Source: Vibrio vulnificus NBRC 15645 = ATCC 27562
GTDB lineage: Bacteria; Pseudomonadota; Gammaproteobacteria; Enterobacterales; Vibrionaceae
Direction of reading: 5' to 3'
DNA length: 64,000 nt
NCBI RefSeq assembly: GCF_002224265.1
Contig: NZ_CP012881.1
Location: 620,001-684,000 of the forward strand
Shown in pieces: positions 47,583-58,658 of this stretch. Under the pieces are notes generated by a model. The model was not told the origin of the DNA, made no database searches, and saw only the letters and a program-made list of their open reading frames with translations. Both the position numbers and the translations under genes were made by a program. Position 1 is the first letter of the stretch. Each line of letters begins with the position of its first letter.

Positions 47583-48035
47583 GTGATTGAGTTATTAGAT
47601 GGCATCAATCACTGGCATTGGCTAGCTCTCGGGCTAGCCTTATTGGCAGTGGAACTGTTGGGCACCGCAGGTTACTTTCTTTGGCTTGGTTTGTCGGCTT
47701 TACTGGTTGGTCTGTTGCTGTCTCTTATCCCTATGAGTTGGCAACTGCAGTGGAGCGCATTCGCAGTGTTCTCACTCGTGACGACTTGGCTTTGGTGGCG
47801 CAAACAGCTTGCAAAAGATCAGCAAGATGATTCATCACGCGATCTTAATCAGAAGCAAAAACAACTGGTTGGCCAAGAAATTATTCTAAAAGAGGATATC
47901 CATGCTGGCATGAATCGAATTCAAGTGGCAGACACCACTTGGTCAGCACATTCTGATATTGATATTCCAGCAGGCAGTAAAATTAAAATTATCGCCTTAG
48001 ATGGAATTGTGTTGAAGGTTGAAGTGAGCGCTTAG
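47583..48035 (+). CDS. ybbJ: NfeD-like membrane protein (YbbJ)
   Basis: This 150-residue partner of QmcA has two or three N-terminal helices (about 12-70) and a C-terminal OB-fold domain from about 85 (QLVGQEIILKEDIHAG, IDIPAGSKIKIIALDG). It starts with GTG, preceded by an ideal AAGGAGG. NfeD proteins work with SPFH proteins in membrane organisation and quality control. Confidence 0.92.
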   Translation: MIELLDGINHWHWLALGLALLAVELLGTAGYFLWLGLSALLVGLLLSLIPMSWQLQWSAFAVFSLVTTWLWWRKQLAKDQQDDSSRDLNQKQKQLVGQEIILKEDIHAGMNRIQVADTTWSAHSDIDIPAGSKIKIIALDGIVLKVEVSA

Positions 48036-48175
48036 TCCTTAATTGCGTGGACAGTTTGAGGCCTTATTTTCCAAAAGAGCCTCTTTCTGTCGTCAACTAG
48101 TATTGCTAAAAAATGACAAATACAATTTGTAACTTAACGATCGCTACGCCAACACATCGTACCTTTATCTAGTAT

Positions 48176-48544
48176 CTAGCGAAAACGATAAAAATCCGCT
48201 CCCAAGAAGGTGTCCCATCCCCTTTGCCATTCCGCTTTGATCATCGCCTCATTCGCGTACTCACTACATTGTCCCGTATAGCGAATCCCTCTAATACCTT
48301 TTTCAAAAGCATGAAAAGGGTCACAGTATTCTTTCTTCCCTTTTTCATACCCCTGCATATATGCATTCTGCTCAAAGGGAACCTTTTCCTTAATCGCACT
48401 TAGTGACTCTGACTCTTGTTGATAACCATGAACGCCAAATCGATATCCTTGATTAAACCAAAACTCTTCCGAAGTCATTGGCGTCGAGGACGTACAACCA
48501 GCAAGAGCTATGAAACACAGTGCTGCCAAACTATAATTTTTCAT
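48176..48544 (-). CDS. DUF2799-like lipoprotein
   Basis: This 122-residue protein begins with a lipoprotein signal, MKNYSLAALCFIALAGC, with the lipid-bearing Cys17. The mature part has repeats around GYRFGVHGYQQE, AYMQGYEKGKKEYCDP and WQRGWDTFLG, as in DUF2799. Two further cysteines (EYCDP, GQCSEY) could form a disulfide. The function is unknown. It lies downstream of the porin gene on the same strand, with about 74 bp between. Confidence 0.82.
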   Translation of the reverse strand: MKNYSLAALCFIALAGCTSSTPMTSEEFWFNQGYRFGVHGYQQESESLSAIKEKVPFEQNAYMQGYEKGKKEYCDPFHAFEKGIRGIRYTGQCSEYANEAMIKAEWQRGWDTFLGADFYRFR

Positions 48545-48618
48545 GTTGCCTCCTAGAAAAGAAAAAAGCCGAGCACTTATTAGTGCTCAGCTTAGTAGGC
48601 AGTTATACTGGGTTCAAC

Positions 48619-49968
48619 TTATTTTACGTTGAAAGGAATCGCTAGAATCAACTTGAAATCAGTCTCATCTTGGAACGCGTTTGCATAACCAGTCCAGTTT
48701 GGAGCATCAGAATCATTGAAGTATTGAGTGTAGTGGAATGCTACAGTCGCATCTTTCAATGCACCAGCTTGAATTGCGTAGTTAGCAAACATACTGTACG
48801 CGTATTCAGTTAGATCATCGTAGCCTGCAACTGAAGCACCAGTGCCAAGAGCCGCACTTACACCAGCACTAAACCCTGTGCCGCCAATATCAGAAAAGTC
48901 ACGAGATACAGAACCGAAAACAGCTAGCTCTTCATGATGGTTAAAGTCTGAACGGTTGTTCCACCAAATTTCATACGCACCATTTGAGCCACCGTAACCT
49001 GCTGTAGGACGGTATGCAAACCAGTTACCATCTTCGTCTGCAGAAGTATAGGTTGCTTCAGCACGGAAAGAATAAGCACCAGCAGAGAAACTAGACAAGA
49101 ACGCCAACTGGTAGCCTAGGTCATCATTTGTATATTGGTTTTCATCTTGAACGATATAAAGTTGTGGAGACCAGTAGAAGCCACCATCAGTTGTGCCTTT
49201 CACTTTAAAGTGAGCTGTTGTACGCTCATCCAACTTAGAAAGAGCACCGTCTAAGCTAATGCCGTTATCTAAAGTATAACGAGCACCTAGAGAGAACAAA
49301 ATCTCATCATCGCCATCAACACCTTTGAAAGCGTCAGTTTCTTTGTACCATGGTGCTTTGTATTCATCAGCAACCACGAAACCTAAATCAAGCTTGCCGA
49401 ATGTACCACCAATTTCACCACCACGGTAAGTACCAGGAGCGAACGACCAGTTTACACCTAAACCGCTTGCAACTGATGGTTGGAAGTAGCCTAGTTTAGC
49501 GCGAACATTGTCACCAAACTTAAACTTAGCAGCTGCTGTTGCAAAAGAGACGCCGCCTTTTTCTAGGTTGTTCCAACAACCAGCAGATGCAGGACCATCA
49601 CAGTCAAGGAAGTTCATTTCATGACCAGCACCAACTGAATCATTCCACATATCCCAAGTGCTATAGATAACGAAATCCGCACCAACGACATCATTGACGT
49701 AACCCGAATTAAAACCTAGGTTGATAAACAAGCTGCCGTGGTTCAGGTTTGTCTCTTTCTTAGTATCGTTACCGTTTGCATCAACGTTGCCACGATCACG
49801 AGCACGCATCCACATGTTAAAGTTACCGCTGATGGTTGATTCAGCAAAAAACTCAGAAACCTCACCTGCATACTGTGGACCTACTTGGTCCGCAGCTGAA
49901 ACTGGAGCTGCTGCGATTGCGCCTACCATTGCTGCAGTTATGGCAGATACTTTAAAAAATTTGTCCAT
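48619..49968 (-). CDS. Outer-membrane porin, chitoporin-like
   Basis: This 449-residue beta-barrel protein has a signal peptide (about 1-25, cleavage after PVSAA or PVSA) and many alternating aromatic strands with Asp/Asn/Gly turns. One cysteine pair (NFLDCDGPASAGCWNN) may form a disulfide in a loop. The position directly downstream of ligA matches the V. cholerae chitoporin locus, and the N-terminal part resembles the OprD-type family, so chito-oligosaccharide uptake is likely but inferred. A long leader with a CRP-like palindrome fits catabolite control. Confidence 0.65.
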   Translation of the reverse strand: MDKFFKVSAITAAMVGAIAAAPVSAADQVGPQYAGEVSEFFAESTISGNFNMWMRARDRGNVDANGNDTKKETNLNHGSLFINLGFNSGYVNDVVGADFVIYSTWDMWNDSVGAGHEMNFLDCDGPASAGCWNNLEKGGVSFATAAAKFKFGDNVRAKLGYFQPSVASGLGVNWSFAPGTYRGGEIGGTFGKLDLGFVVADEYKAPWYKETDAFKGVDGDDEILFSLGARYTLDNGISLDGALSKLDERTTAHFKVKGTTDGGFYWSPQLYIVQDENQYTNDDLGYQLAFLSSFSAGAYSFRAEATYTSADEDGNWFAYRPTAGYGGSNGAYEIWWNNRSDFNHHEELAVFGSVSRDFSDIGGTGFSAGVSAALGTGASVAGYDDLTEYAYSMFANYAIQAGALKDATVAFHYTQYFNDSDAPNWTGYANAFQDETDFKLILAIPFNVK

Positions 49969-50208
49969 GGAAAAACTCCTAAAAATGGATATAGCTGTAT
50001 TTTTTCATTCTCACCTTTAGTTGGCCGCCGAAGGGAGAAATCATTTCCTACGAAAAAACCTAATTAATCCTAATTTTGGTTTTTTTTATTTCCTGCATAC
50101 ACCGTGTGTATCCATGGCTCATAGACTAACTTCGCAGCGGAAAACATCCAATAGGAACTTATTTTTTTTCTAAAAAAATATGAGCAAGACCAAATTTCCT
50201 CAAATCAA

Positions 50209-50224
50209 CATGATCTAGATCTTA
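50209..50224. promoter_or_regulatory. CRP-like palindrome upstream of the porin gene
   Basis: CATGATCTAGATCTTA has the exact consensus core GATCTAGATC, but the outer bases differ from TGTGA/TCACA (12 of 16 match). Chitin-uptake genes in vibrios are commonly cAMP-CRP dependent. Confidence 0.4.
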
Positions 50225-50401
50225 TTTTCCATCCAAACTAGAAGCAATAAACAAAAGCTTTATAAACAGTAACTTAAATAAATCGATTTGAACCTCATCG
50301 CATTATATGTTTCTACGTAAAGCATTTAGTCAGCACACGATCTGGCTCACGGAATAATTTTTATCGATATTTTCATTCGTTAACCAGTATTTATTTCACA
50401 T

Positions 50402-50437
50402 AAAAAAATAACCCTCCAAACGTCAATTTAGAGGGTT
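50402..50437 (-). terminator. ligA terminator
   Basis: AACCCTC (50410-50416) pairs with GAGGGTT (50431-50437). On the minus strand a seven-U run follows. It lies 27 bp after the ligA stop. Confidence 0.8.
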
Positions 50438-50463
50438 TTAGTTTTTATTTTATCTTTTTTAGG

Positions 50464-52488
<2,025 letters not shown>

Positions 52489-52495
52489 TCACGAT

Positions 52496-52520
52496 AAAAA
52501 AGGGCTCCTTAGGGAGCCCT
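52496..52520 (-). terminator. zipA terminator before ligA
   Basis: AGGGCTCC and GGAGCCCT form an 8-bp stem around a 4-nt loop with a six-U run on the minus strand. It separates zipA from ligA, so ligA needs readthrough or its own promoter in the remaining 22 bp or inside zipA. Confidence 0.85.
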
Positions 52521-52537
52521 GATGGGATAAATGAAGC

Positions 52538-53488
52538 TTAAGCTTTTGACGCTTTGAACTCAACTATTTGCCTTCTGTAACCCGCCAATCGATCTGGCGT
52601 CATAAGATTGCGCTTATCATCAAGCACATTACCACCGAGATCATCCGCGATTTTCTGCGCGGTTTTTAGCATCAAGTTAAAGTTCTGGTCAGCCTCACCA
52701 TAACAAGGCAAGGTCATAAAGAAAGAGATGCCTTTGGTCGAGAATTCCGCGGGGTCATCATGTTTTAGCGTGCCTGGATGCATCATATTTGCAACACTAA
52801 ACAGCACTTTACCAGTACCCGACATATCAAGATGTCGATGGAAAATATCCATTTCACCATACACTAGGCCATTTTGTTGCATGCTATCAAACAGCTTGGT
52901 ACCAACAAAGGGAGAATCACCAGCACAGTGTACATTAAGAACAATGACTTGCAGTTCTGGTTCTACTGTTTGTGACGTCGGCTCATCGGGCTCTACGATG
53001 ATCTCTTCACCTGAAAACGCGTCAATCTCTTCAGGATGATGAATGAGAGGTTCATCTATTTCCTGATGTTGCTCAACCCAAGCAGGCGCATCCTGCTCAA
53101 TCGAAGCGGTTGCTTCTGCCTCTGCCTCTGCCTCTGCCTCTGCGACCGTAATATCATCAAATTTAGGTTGTGAGAACTTATTCTCTTTATCTTGTCCGCT
53201 ATGAAGATCATCAATTAATGGATCACCAATAACACCACTCGTAGAAAAGGGCTTCTCGTCTTCAAACGCGGGTTCTTTACGCTCTTTTCGAATAATTTCG
53301 TAATCATCTTCAGGGGCAACATACATCTCGCTCTCTTTAGGTTCGCTTTCCCCCAAATCAAGCTTGCTTAATGGTTTATCACCAAATTTTGCCTTCCCTT
53401 CTTTTTTACTCGTCCAAAGTCCGTGAAACAGCAGCGCCATGATGGCTAATGCGCCAACCACAATGAGTACGAATCGCAATTCCTGCAT
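52538..53488 (-). CDS. zipA: Cell division protein ZipA
   Basis: ZipA tethers FtsZ to the membrane. In 316 residues there is an N-terminal helix (about 4-25, [20 protein letters not shown]), a charged and flexible linker (26-180), and the FtsZ-binding domain (about 182-316, [20 protein letters not shown], and MYGR-like part replaced by [12 protein letters not shown]). The linker contains an Ala-Glu repeat coded by a hexanucleotide tandem at 53115-53144. It is divergent from cysZ. Confidence 0.95.
   Translation of the reverse strand: MQELRFVLIVVGALAIMALLFHGLWTSKKEGKAKFGDKPLSKLDLGESEPKESEMYVAPEDDYEIIRKERKEPAFEDEKPFSTSGVIGDPLIDDLHSGQDKENKFSQPKFDDITVAEAEAEAEAEATASIEQDAPAWVEQHQEIDEPLIHHPEEIDAFSGEEIIVEPDEPTSQTVEPELQVIVLNVHCAGDSPFVGTKLFDSMQQNGLVYGEMDIFHRHLDMSGTGKVLFSVANMMHPGTLKHDDPAEFSTKGISFFMTLPCYGEADQNFNLMLKTAQKIADDLGGNVLDDKRNLMTPDRLAGYRRQIVEFKASKA
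53115..53144 (-). repeat. Hexanucleotide tandem repeat in zipA
   Basis: Four perfect TCTGCC units and a fifth, TCTGCG, lie in a row (plus-strand reading). They encode the [10 protein letters not shown] run in the ZipA linker. Unit length 6 keeps the frame, so copy number could vary without breaking the protein. Confidence 0.85.
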
Positions 53489-53690
53489 TATTTACTCTCA
53501 TAATCCCAGAGACACACAAGGGTCTGTGAATCTATCAACCTAAAATATCTGGTTACTTTACCAAAGTTATCGAAAGAGTTAGAACAAATTAATGTTAGAA
53601 GTTCAAAGATTGGTGTGATTTCTTGCACGCTTTTTTTCTTTCCTCAGTTGGGTACAATGAGTTCATTCATTTCTTAAGCAGAACAATAAG

Positions 53691-54431
53691 ATGAACACAA
53701 CGTACACAAAGCGTAGCGGATTTGGTTATTTTTTCTATGGATTGGAACTGGCGTTATCACCCGGCGTAAAACGATTCATACTCATGCCACTGCTTGCAAA
53801 CATCTTCCTAGTTGGAGGAGCACTCTATTATCTATTCTCTAACCTTAATCTCTGGATTGAAGGGTGGATAGGCCAATTGCCCGATTTTCTTTCTTGGCTG
53901 AGTTACCTGTTATGGCCGCTATTGGCACTGACGATCATCGCGACCTTCTCTTATTTCTTTAGTACTTTGGCCAATTTCATTGCAGCGCCATTTAATGGCC
54001 TCCTTGCGGACAAAGTGGAAGAAAAACTGACAGGGAAAAAAAGTAACAACGATGGCTTTTCTGATGTTGTTAAAGATGTACCTCGCGTCTTAGCTCGCGA
54101 ATGGCGAAAACTGCTTTACGTACTCCCTAAAGCAATAGGTTTATTCTTACTGCTACTTATCCCCGCGTTAGGCCAAACCGTCGCGCCTATTCTGTGGTTT
54201 ATTTTTACCGCTTGGATGCTAGCAATTCAGTATTGTGACTACCCATTCGACAACCACAAAGTCTCCTTTCATGAGATGAGAAACACTTTGAAACAAAACC
54301 AATCTAAAGCCTATACCTTCGGCGCCATGGTATCCCTGTGTACTTCCATCCCTATTCTTAACTTGATCGTGATGCCTGTTGCGGTTTGTGGTGCAACCGC
54401 CATGTGGGTCAATGAGTTTAAGCGAGGATAG
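53691..54431 (+). CDS. cysZ: Sulfate transport protein CysZ
   Basis: This 246-residue inner-membrane protein helps sulfate enter for cysteine synthesis. Family marks are RSGFGYFFYGLELALSPGVK, the early helix MPLLANIFLVGGALYYLF, FNGLLADKVEEKLTGK and YCDYPFDNHKVSF. Four main hydrophobic stretches are seen. cysK follows after about 150 bp and a terminator, the usual Vibrio and enteric neighbourhood with zipA on the other side. Confidence 0.94.
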   Translation: MNTTYTKRSGFGYFFYGLELALSPGVKRFILMPLLANIFLVGGALYYLFSNLNLWIEGWIGQLPDFLSWLSYLLWPLLALTIIATFSYFFSTLANFIAAPFNGLLADKVEEKLTGKKSNNDGFSDVVKDVPRVLAREWRKLLYVLPKAIGLFLLLLIPALGQTVAPILWFIFTAWMLAIQYCDYPFDNHKVSFHEMRNTLKQNQSKAYTFGAMVSLCTSIPILNLIVMPVAVCGATAMWVNEFKRG

Positions 54432-54439
54432 TTTAAGCA

Positions 54440-54472
54440 CTTGCCACCTTAATGATGGGTGGCAAGTTTTTT
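54440..54472 (+). terminator. cysZ terminator
   Basis: CTTGCCACC and GGTGGCAAG form a 9-bp stem with a 9-nt loop and a six-T run. Confidence 0.88.
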
Positions 54473-54585
54473 CCGTGTAGAAACATCACTCTCATAAGAT
54501 ATAACTATTTAATCCTTTTCCCTTTGAATTATCAGTCATATCCTTCTATTCGTATTCACTAAACGTGTAATGAAGGAACATCACC

Positions 54586-55554
54586 ATGAGCAAAATCTAC
54601 GAAGACAACTCTCTGACTATTGGCAATACTCCACTGGTTCGTTTGAACAAAGTGAGTAACGGTAAAGTGCTAGCGAAAATCGAAGCTCGCAACCCTAGCT
54701 TCAGTGTGAAGTGCCGTATCGGTGCAAACATGATTTGGGAAGCAGAAAAAGAAGGCAAACTGAAACCAGGTGTTGAATTGGTAGAACCAACCAGTGGTAA
54801 TACTGGTATTGCACTGGCATTTGTTGCAGCCGCTCGTGGTTACAAGCTGACACTGACGATGCCTGAGTCTATGAGTCTAGAGCGCCGTAAACTATTGAAA
54901 GCACTTGGTGCAAATCTAGAGCTTACTGAAGCGGCGAAAGGCATGAAAGGCGCAATCGCTAAAGCAGAAGAAATTGTCGCTAGCAACCCTGAAAAATACC
55001 TGCTTCTTCAACAATTCAATAACCCAGCAAACCCTGAAATTCACGAAAAGACCACGGGGCCAGAAATCTGGGAAGCAACCGATGGTGCTATCGATGTCTT
55101 TGTTGCTGGTGTAGGGACTGGAGGTACCATTACTGGTACTAGCCGTTACATCAAAGGTGAGAAAGGGAAGCAAATTCTTTCCGTTGCCGTTGAACCAACA
55201 GAATCCCCTGTAATTTCTCAAGCGCTGGCAGGTGAAGAAATCAAGCCAGCACCACACAAAATCCAAGGTATCGGCGCTGGTTTCATTCCTGGTAACCTCG
55301 ACTTGTCACTGATTGACCGTGTTGAGAAAGTGACATCGGAAGAAGCCATTGAAATGGCTCGTCGCCTAATGGAAGAAGAAGGTATCTTGGCGGGTATTTC
55401 ATCAGGAGCTGCAGTAGTGGCAGCAAACCGCCTTGCTGAACTCCCTGAATTCGAAGGAAAAACCATTGTCACCGTACTACCTAGCTCTGGCGAACGTTAC
55501 CTAAGTACCGCCCTATTTGCAGGCATCTTTACTGAGAAAGAGAACCAGCAGTAA
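54586..55554 (+). CDS. cysK: Cysteine synthase A (O-acetylserine sulfhydrylase)
   Basis: This PLP enzyme makes cysteine from O-acetylserine and sulfide. In 322 residues the PLP lysine is in [14 protein letters not shown], the substrate loop is [12 protein letters not shown], the phosphate loop is [12 protein letters not shown], and [12 protein letters not shown] lies near the C-terminus. It is flanked by terminators on both sides, so it is monocistronic. Together with cysZ it covers sulfate entry and the final assimilation step. Confidence 0.97.
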   Translation: MSKIYEDNSLTIGNTPLVRLNKVSNGKVLAKIEARNPSFSVKCRIGANMIWEAEKEGKLKPGVELVEPTSGNTGIALAFVAAARGYKLTLTMPESMSLERRKLLKALGANLELTEAAKGMKGAIAKAEEIVASNPEKYLLLQQFNNPANPEIHEKTTGPEIWEATDGAIDVFVAGVGTGGTITGTSRYIKGEKGKQILSVAVEPTESPVISQALAGEEIKPAPHKIQGIGAGFIPGNLDLSLIDRVEKVTSEEAIEMARRLMEEEGILAGISSGAAVVAANRLAELPEFEGKTIVTVLPSSGERYLSTALFAGIFTEKENQQ

Positions 55555-55580
55555 TACGGGTTCAAATCAATTTTTCGTTC

Positions 55581-55607
55581 AAAAAAGCCCCATTCAGGGG
55601 CTTTTTT
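55581..55607 (+). terminator. cysK terminator
   Basis: AAAAAAGCCCC and GGGGCTTTTTT form an 11-bp stem with a 5-nt loop, 26 bp after the stop. Confidence 0.92.
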
Positions 55608-55848
55608 GTTGATCCTTGCCTCACCTTTGGTAATATCAGGGTGTTTTATTTTTAGCTTCAAAATAAAGAAGCGATAAAGAAAGTTTTTTGACATTTATGC
55701 AACAAAGCATAAAGCGTATTACATAAACTTTTGACTCGTATCTGCTTCAACACGCTTGCTCCCCTCGTGCTCTGGCGCGGTTCAAGTAAAGCGGTTAAGC
55801 TAAAACGAGTCTTGACTAACAAAAATACATTCAATTGGGGTATATCAC

Positions 55849-56106
55849 ATGTACGAGAAGCAAGTAGAAATCACAGCAGAAAACGGCCTTCACACTCGCC
55901 CAGCTGCTCAATTCGTAAAAGAAGCTAAAGCTTTTGACGCGGATATCACTGTGACTTCTAACGGCAAAAGCGCAAGCGCTAAGAGTCTGTTCAAACTACA
56001 AACTCTAGGTCTTGTAAAAGGCACTGTAGTTACAATCTCTGCTGAAGGCCCACAAGCACAGCAAGCAGTTGATCACCTAGTTGCTCTAATGGATCAACTA
56101 CACTAA
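55849..56106 (+). CDS. ptsH: Phosphocarrier protein HPr
   Basis: This 85-residue general PTS carrier moves phosphate from enzyme I to sugar-specific EIIA proteins. The phospho-histidine lies in [17 protein letters not shown] (His15) and the regulatory-Ser region is [17 protein letters not shown]. The 240-bp region upstream carries its promoter(s). ptsI follows after 136 bp with a hairpin between. Confidence 0.97.
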   Translation: MYEKQVEITAENGLHTRPAAQFVKEAKAFDADITVTSNGKSASAKSLFKLQTLGLVKGTVVTISAEGPQAQQAVDHLVALMDQLH

Positions 56107-56120
56107 TCAATGTATCCCTC

Positions 56121-56150
56121 AAAGCCATTTAGCTCACACTAAATGGCTTT
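56121..56150 (+). promoter_or_regulatory. Hairpin between ptsH and ptsI
   Basis: AAAGCCATTTAG and CTAAATGGCTTT form a 12-bp stem with a 6-nt loop, followed by GTTC rather than a T-run. It is probably a partial terminator or stabiliser that sets HPr above enzyme I. Confidence 0.6.
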
Positions 56151-56242
56151 GTTCAAAGTACAACCGATTAGTCAGCTACAATTTTTCGTTAGCGATTTAG
56201 TCACACATTCCCGTTTACGTTTGACCAACTTAAGGTAAGGCT

Positions 56243-57967
56243 ATGATTTCAGGCATCCTGGCATCTCCTGGTATTGCAATTGGTAAAGCACTACTACTTC
56301 AAGAAGATGAAATTGTCCTAAACACTAACACTATCACCGAAGCTCAAGTAGAAGCTGAAGTTCAGCGTTTCTACGACGCGCGCAGCAAATCTTCTGCACA
56401 GCTAGAAACAATCAAGCAGAAAGCGCTAGAAACTTTCGGTGAAGAGAAGGAAGCGATCTTCGAAGGTCACATCATGCTTCTTGAAGATGAAGAGCTAGAG
56501 GAAGAAATCCTAGCACTCATCAAAAAAGAGAAGATGACTGCAGACAACGCGATTTACACTGTTATCGAAGAGCAAGCAACCGCTCTAGAATCTCTTGATG
56601 ATGAATACCTGAAGGAACGCGCAACGGATATCCGTGATATCGGTTCTCGTTTTGTCAAAAATGCTCTTGGTATCAACATTGTTTCGCTAAGTGATATCAA
56701 CGAACAAGTTATCTTGGTGGCTTACGACCTCACTCCATCTGAAACTGCGCAAATCAACCTAGATTACGTTCTTGGTTTCGCTTGTGACATCGGTGGTCGT
56801 ACATCTCATACTTCAATCATGGCTCGCTCACTTGAGCTTCCTGCGATTGTTGGTACAAACGACATAACAAAGAAAGTTAAGAATGGCGACATGCTGATTC
56901 TTGACGCAATGAACAACAAAATTATCGTTAACCCTTCTGAAGCTCAGATTGAAGAAGCGAAAGCTGTGAAAGCTTCGTTCCTAGCAGAGAAAGAAGAGTT
57001 GGCGAAGCTGAAAGACCTACACGCAGAAACACTAGATGGTCACCGCGTAGAAGTATGCGGCAACATCGGTACAGTAAAAGACTGTGATGGCATCATCCGT
57101 AACGGTGGTGAAGGTGTTGGTCTCTACCGTACTGAATTCCTCTTCATGGATCGCGACGCGCTACCAACAGAAGAAGAACAGTACCAAGCATATAAAGAAG
57201 TTGCAGAAGCAATGGAAGGTCAAGCTGTCATTATCCGTACAATGGATATCGGTGGTGATAAAGATCTACCATACATGGATCTTCCAAAAGAGATGAACCC
57301 ATTCCTAGGCTGGCGTGCAGTTCGCATCAGCTTAGATCGTCGCGAAATTCTTCGTGACCAGCTACGTGGTATCCTACGTGCTTCAGCACACGGTAAACTA
57401 CGTATCATGTTCCCAATGATCATCTCTGTTGAAGAAATTCGCGCGCTGAAAGAAGCGATCGAAGAGTACAAAGCAGAACTTCGCGCAGAAGGTCTTGCAT
57501 TCGACGAAAACATCGAAATCGGTGTTATGGTTGAAACGCCAGCTGCAGCAGCAATCGCTCACCATTTGGCGAAGGAAGTTTCTTTCTTCTCTATCGGTAC
57601 TAACGACTTAACTCAGTACACACTCGCCGTAGACCGTGGTAACGAGATGATTTCTCACCTTTACAACCCACTGTCACCAGCTGTACTAACGGTTATCAAG
57701 CAAGTGATCGATGCTTCTCACGCAGAAGGTAAATGGACTGGTATGTGTGGTGAGCTAGCAGGTGATGAGCGTGCTACCCTTCTACTATTGGGTATGGGTC
57801 TAGATGAATTCTCTATGAGCGGCATTTCTATTCCTAAAGTGAAGAAAGTGATCCGCAATGCAAACTTCGCAGCAGTGAAAGCAATGGCAGAAGAAGCGCT
57901 ATCATTGCCAACAGCGGCTGAAATCGAAGCTTGTGTAGAAAAGTTCATCGCAGAGCACTCTAAGTAA
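56243..57967 (+). CDS. ptsI: PTS enzyme I
   Basis: This enzyme starts the PTS cascade, taking phosphate from PEP. At 574 residues it begins [20 protein letters not shown]. The phospho-histidine is in [20 protein letters not shown]. The PEP-binding barrel contains [20 protein letters not shown] and the catalytic cysteine in [13 protein letters not shown]. It is the middle gene of ptsH-ptsI-crr. Confidence 0.98.
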   Translation: MISGILASPGIAIGKALLLQEDEIVLNTNTITEAQVEAEVQRFYDARSKSSAQLETIKQKALETFGEEKEAIFEGHIMLLEDEELEEEILALIKKEKMTADNAIYTVIEEQATALESLDDEYLKERATDIRDIGSRFVKNALGINIVSLSDINEQVILVAYDLTPSETAQINLDYVLGFACDIGGRTSHTSIMARSLELPAIVGTNDITKKVKNGDMLILDAMNNKIIVNPSEAQIEEAKAVKASFLAEKEELAKLKDLHAETLDGHRVEVCGNIGTVKDCDGIIRNGGEGVGLYRTEFLFMDRDALPTEEEQYQAYKEVAEAMEGQAVIIRTMDIGGDKDLPYMDLPKEMNPFLGWRAVRISLDRREILRDQLRGILRASAHGKLRIMFPMIISVEEIRALKEAIEEYKAELRAEGLAFDENIEIGVMVETPAAAAIAHHLAKEVSFFSIGTNDLTQYTLAVDRGNEMISHLYNPLSPAVLTVIKQVIDASHAEGKWTGMCGELAGDERATLLLLGMGLDEFSMSGISIPKVKKVIRNANFAAVKAMAEEALSLPTAAEIEACVEKFIAEHSK

Positions 57968-58000
57968 TCTGCTGACCAATTTTCGAGCCTATATAATATG

Positions 58001-58026
58001 TTAGGCGGCTAAAAAAAGTCGTCTAA
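58001..58026 (+). promoter_or_regulatory. Hairpin between ptsI and crr
   Basis: TTAGGCGGC and GTCGTCTAA pair over 9 bp as RNA, using two G-U pairs, around a TAAAAAAA loop. No T-run follows. It may tune crr relative to ptsI or protect a processed end. Confidence 0.45.
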
Positions 58027-58087
58027 CTGCTCGGATTGGTATACTATAATTCGACAGAATAAAACTAAACCTTAGGAGCATGACACA

Positions 58088-58597
58088 ATGGGTCTGTTTG
58101 ACAAACTTAAGAAGCTTGTATCTGATGACAGCGCTAGCGCCGGTGCAATCGAAATTATCGCACCTTTGTCTGGTGAGATCGTGAACATCGAAGATGTGCC
58201 AGATGTTGTTTTTGCTGAGAAGATCGTTGGTGACGGTATTGCTATCAAACCAACAGGCAACAAAATGGTAGCTCCTGTAAACGGTACTATCGGTAAGATC
58301 TTTGAAACTAACCACGCATTCTCTATCGAGTCTGACGATGGTGTTGAACTGTTTGTTCACTTCGGTATCGACACAGTTGAACTAAAAGGCGAAGGTTTCA
58401 CTCGTATCGCTGAAGAAGGTCAAACTGTTAAAGCAGGCGACACTGTAATTGAATTCGACCTTGCTCTTCTTGAAGAGAAAGCGAAGTCAACACTAACTCC
58501 AGTTGTTATCTCTAACATGGACGAAATCAAAGAGCTGAACAAGCTTTCTGGTTCTGTTGTTGTTGGTGAAACACCAGTTCTACGCGTAACTAAGTAA
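58088..58597 (+). CDS. crr: Glucose-specific EIIA (EIIA-Glc)
   Basis: This 169-residue soluble protein is phosphorylated by HPr and passes phosphate to sugar permeases; its state controls adenylate cyclase and inducer exclusion. The active histidines are in TNHAFSIES and [17 protein letters not shown]. It is the likely donor for NagE, which lacks its own IIA. The gene starts 120 bp after ptsI and ends with a strong terminator shared with the flagellin cluster. Confidence 0.98.
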   Translation: MGLFDKLKKLVSDDSASAGAIEIIAPLSGEIVNIEDVPDVVFAEKIVGDGIAIKPTGNKMVAPVNGTIGKIFETNHAFSIESDDGVELFVHFGIDTVELKGEGFTRIAEEGQTVKAGDTVIEFDLALLEEKAKSTLTPVVISNMDEIKELNKLSGSVVVGETPVLRVTK

Positions 58598-58615
58598 TTA
58601 CTACTTAGTTAACAG

Positions 58616-58643
58616 AAAAACGCTGCCATTGGCAGCGTTTTTT
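58616..58643. terminator. Bidirectional terminator between crr and the last flagellin gene
   Basis: AAAAACGCTGCC and GGCAGCGTTTTT form a 12-bp stem with a 3-nt loop and U-runs on both strands. Confidence 0.93.
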
Positions 58644-58658
58644 GTTTTTGTGAGCAAC

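Larger units (their letters stand above)
49969..50463. promoter_or_regulatory. Porin gene leader and promoter region
   Basis: This 495-bp AT-rich gap follows the ligA terminator and precedes the porin start. It includes a CRP-like palindrome at 50209-50224. The distance from that site to the start (about 240 bp) suggests a long 5' leader, open to small-RNA control. I see no ORF. Confidence 0.55.
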
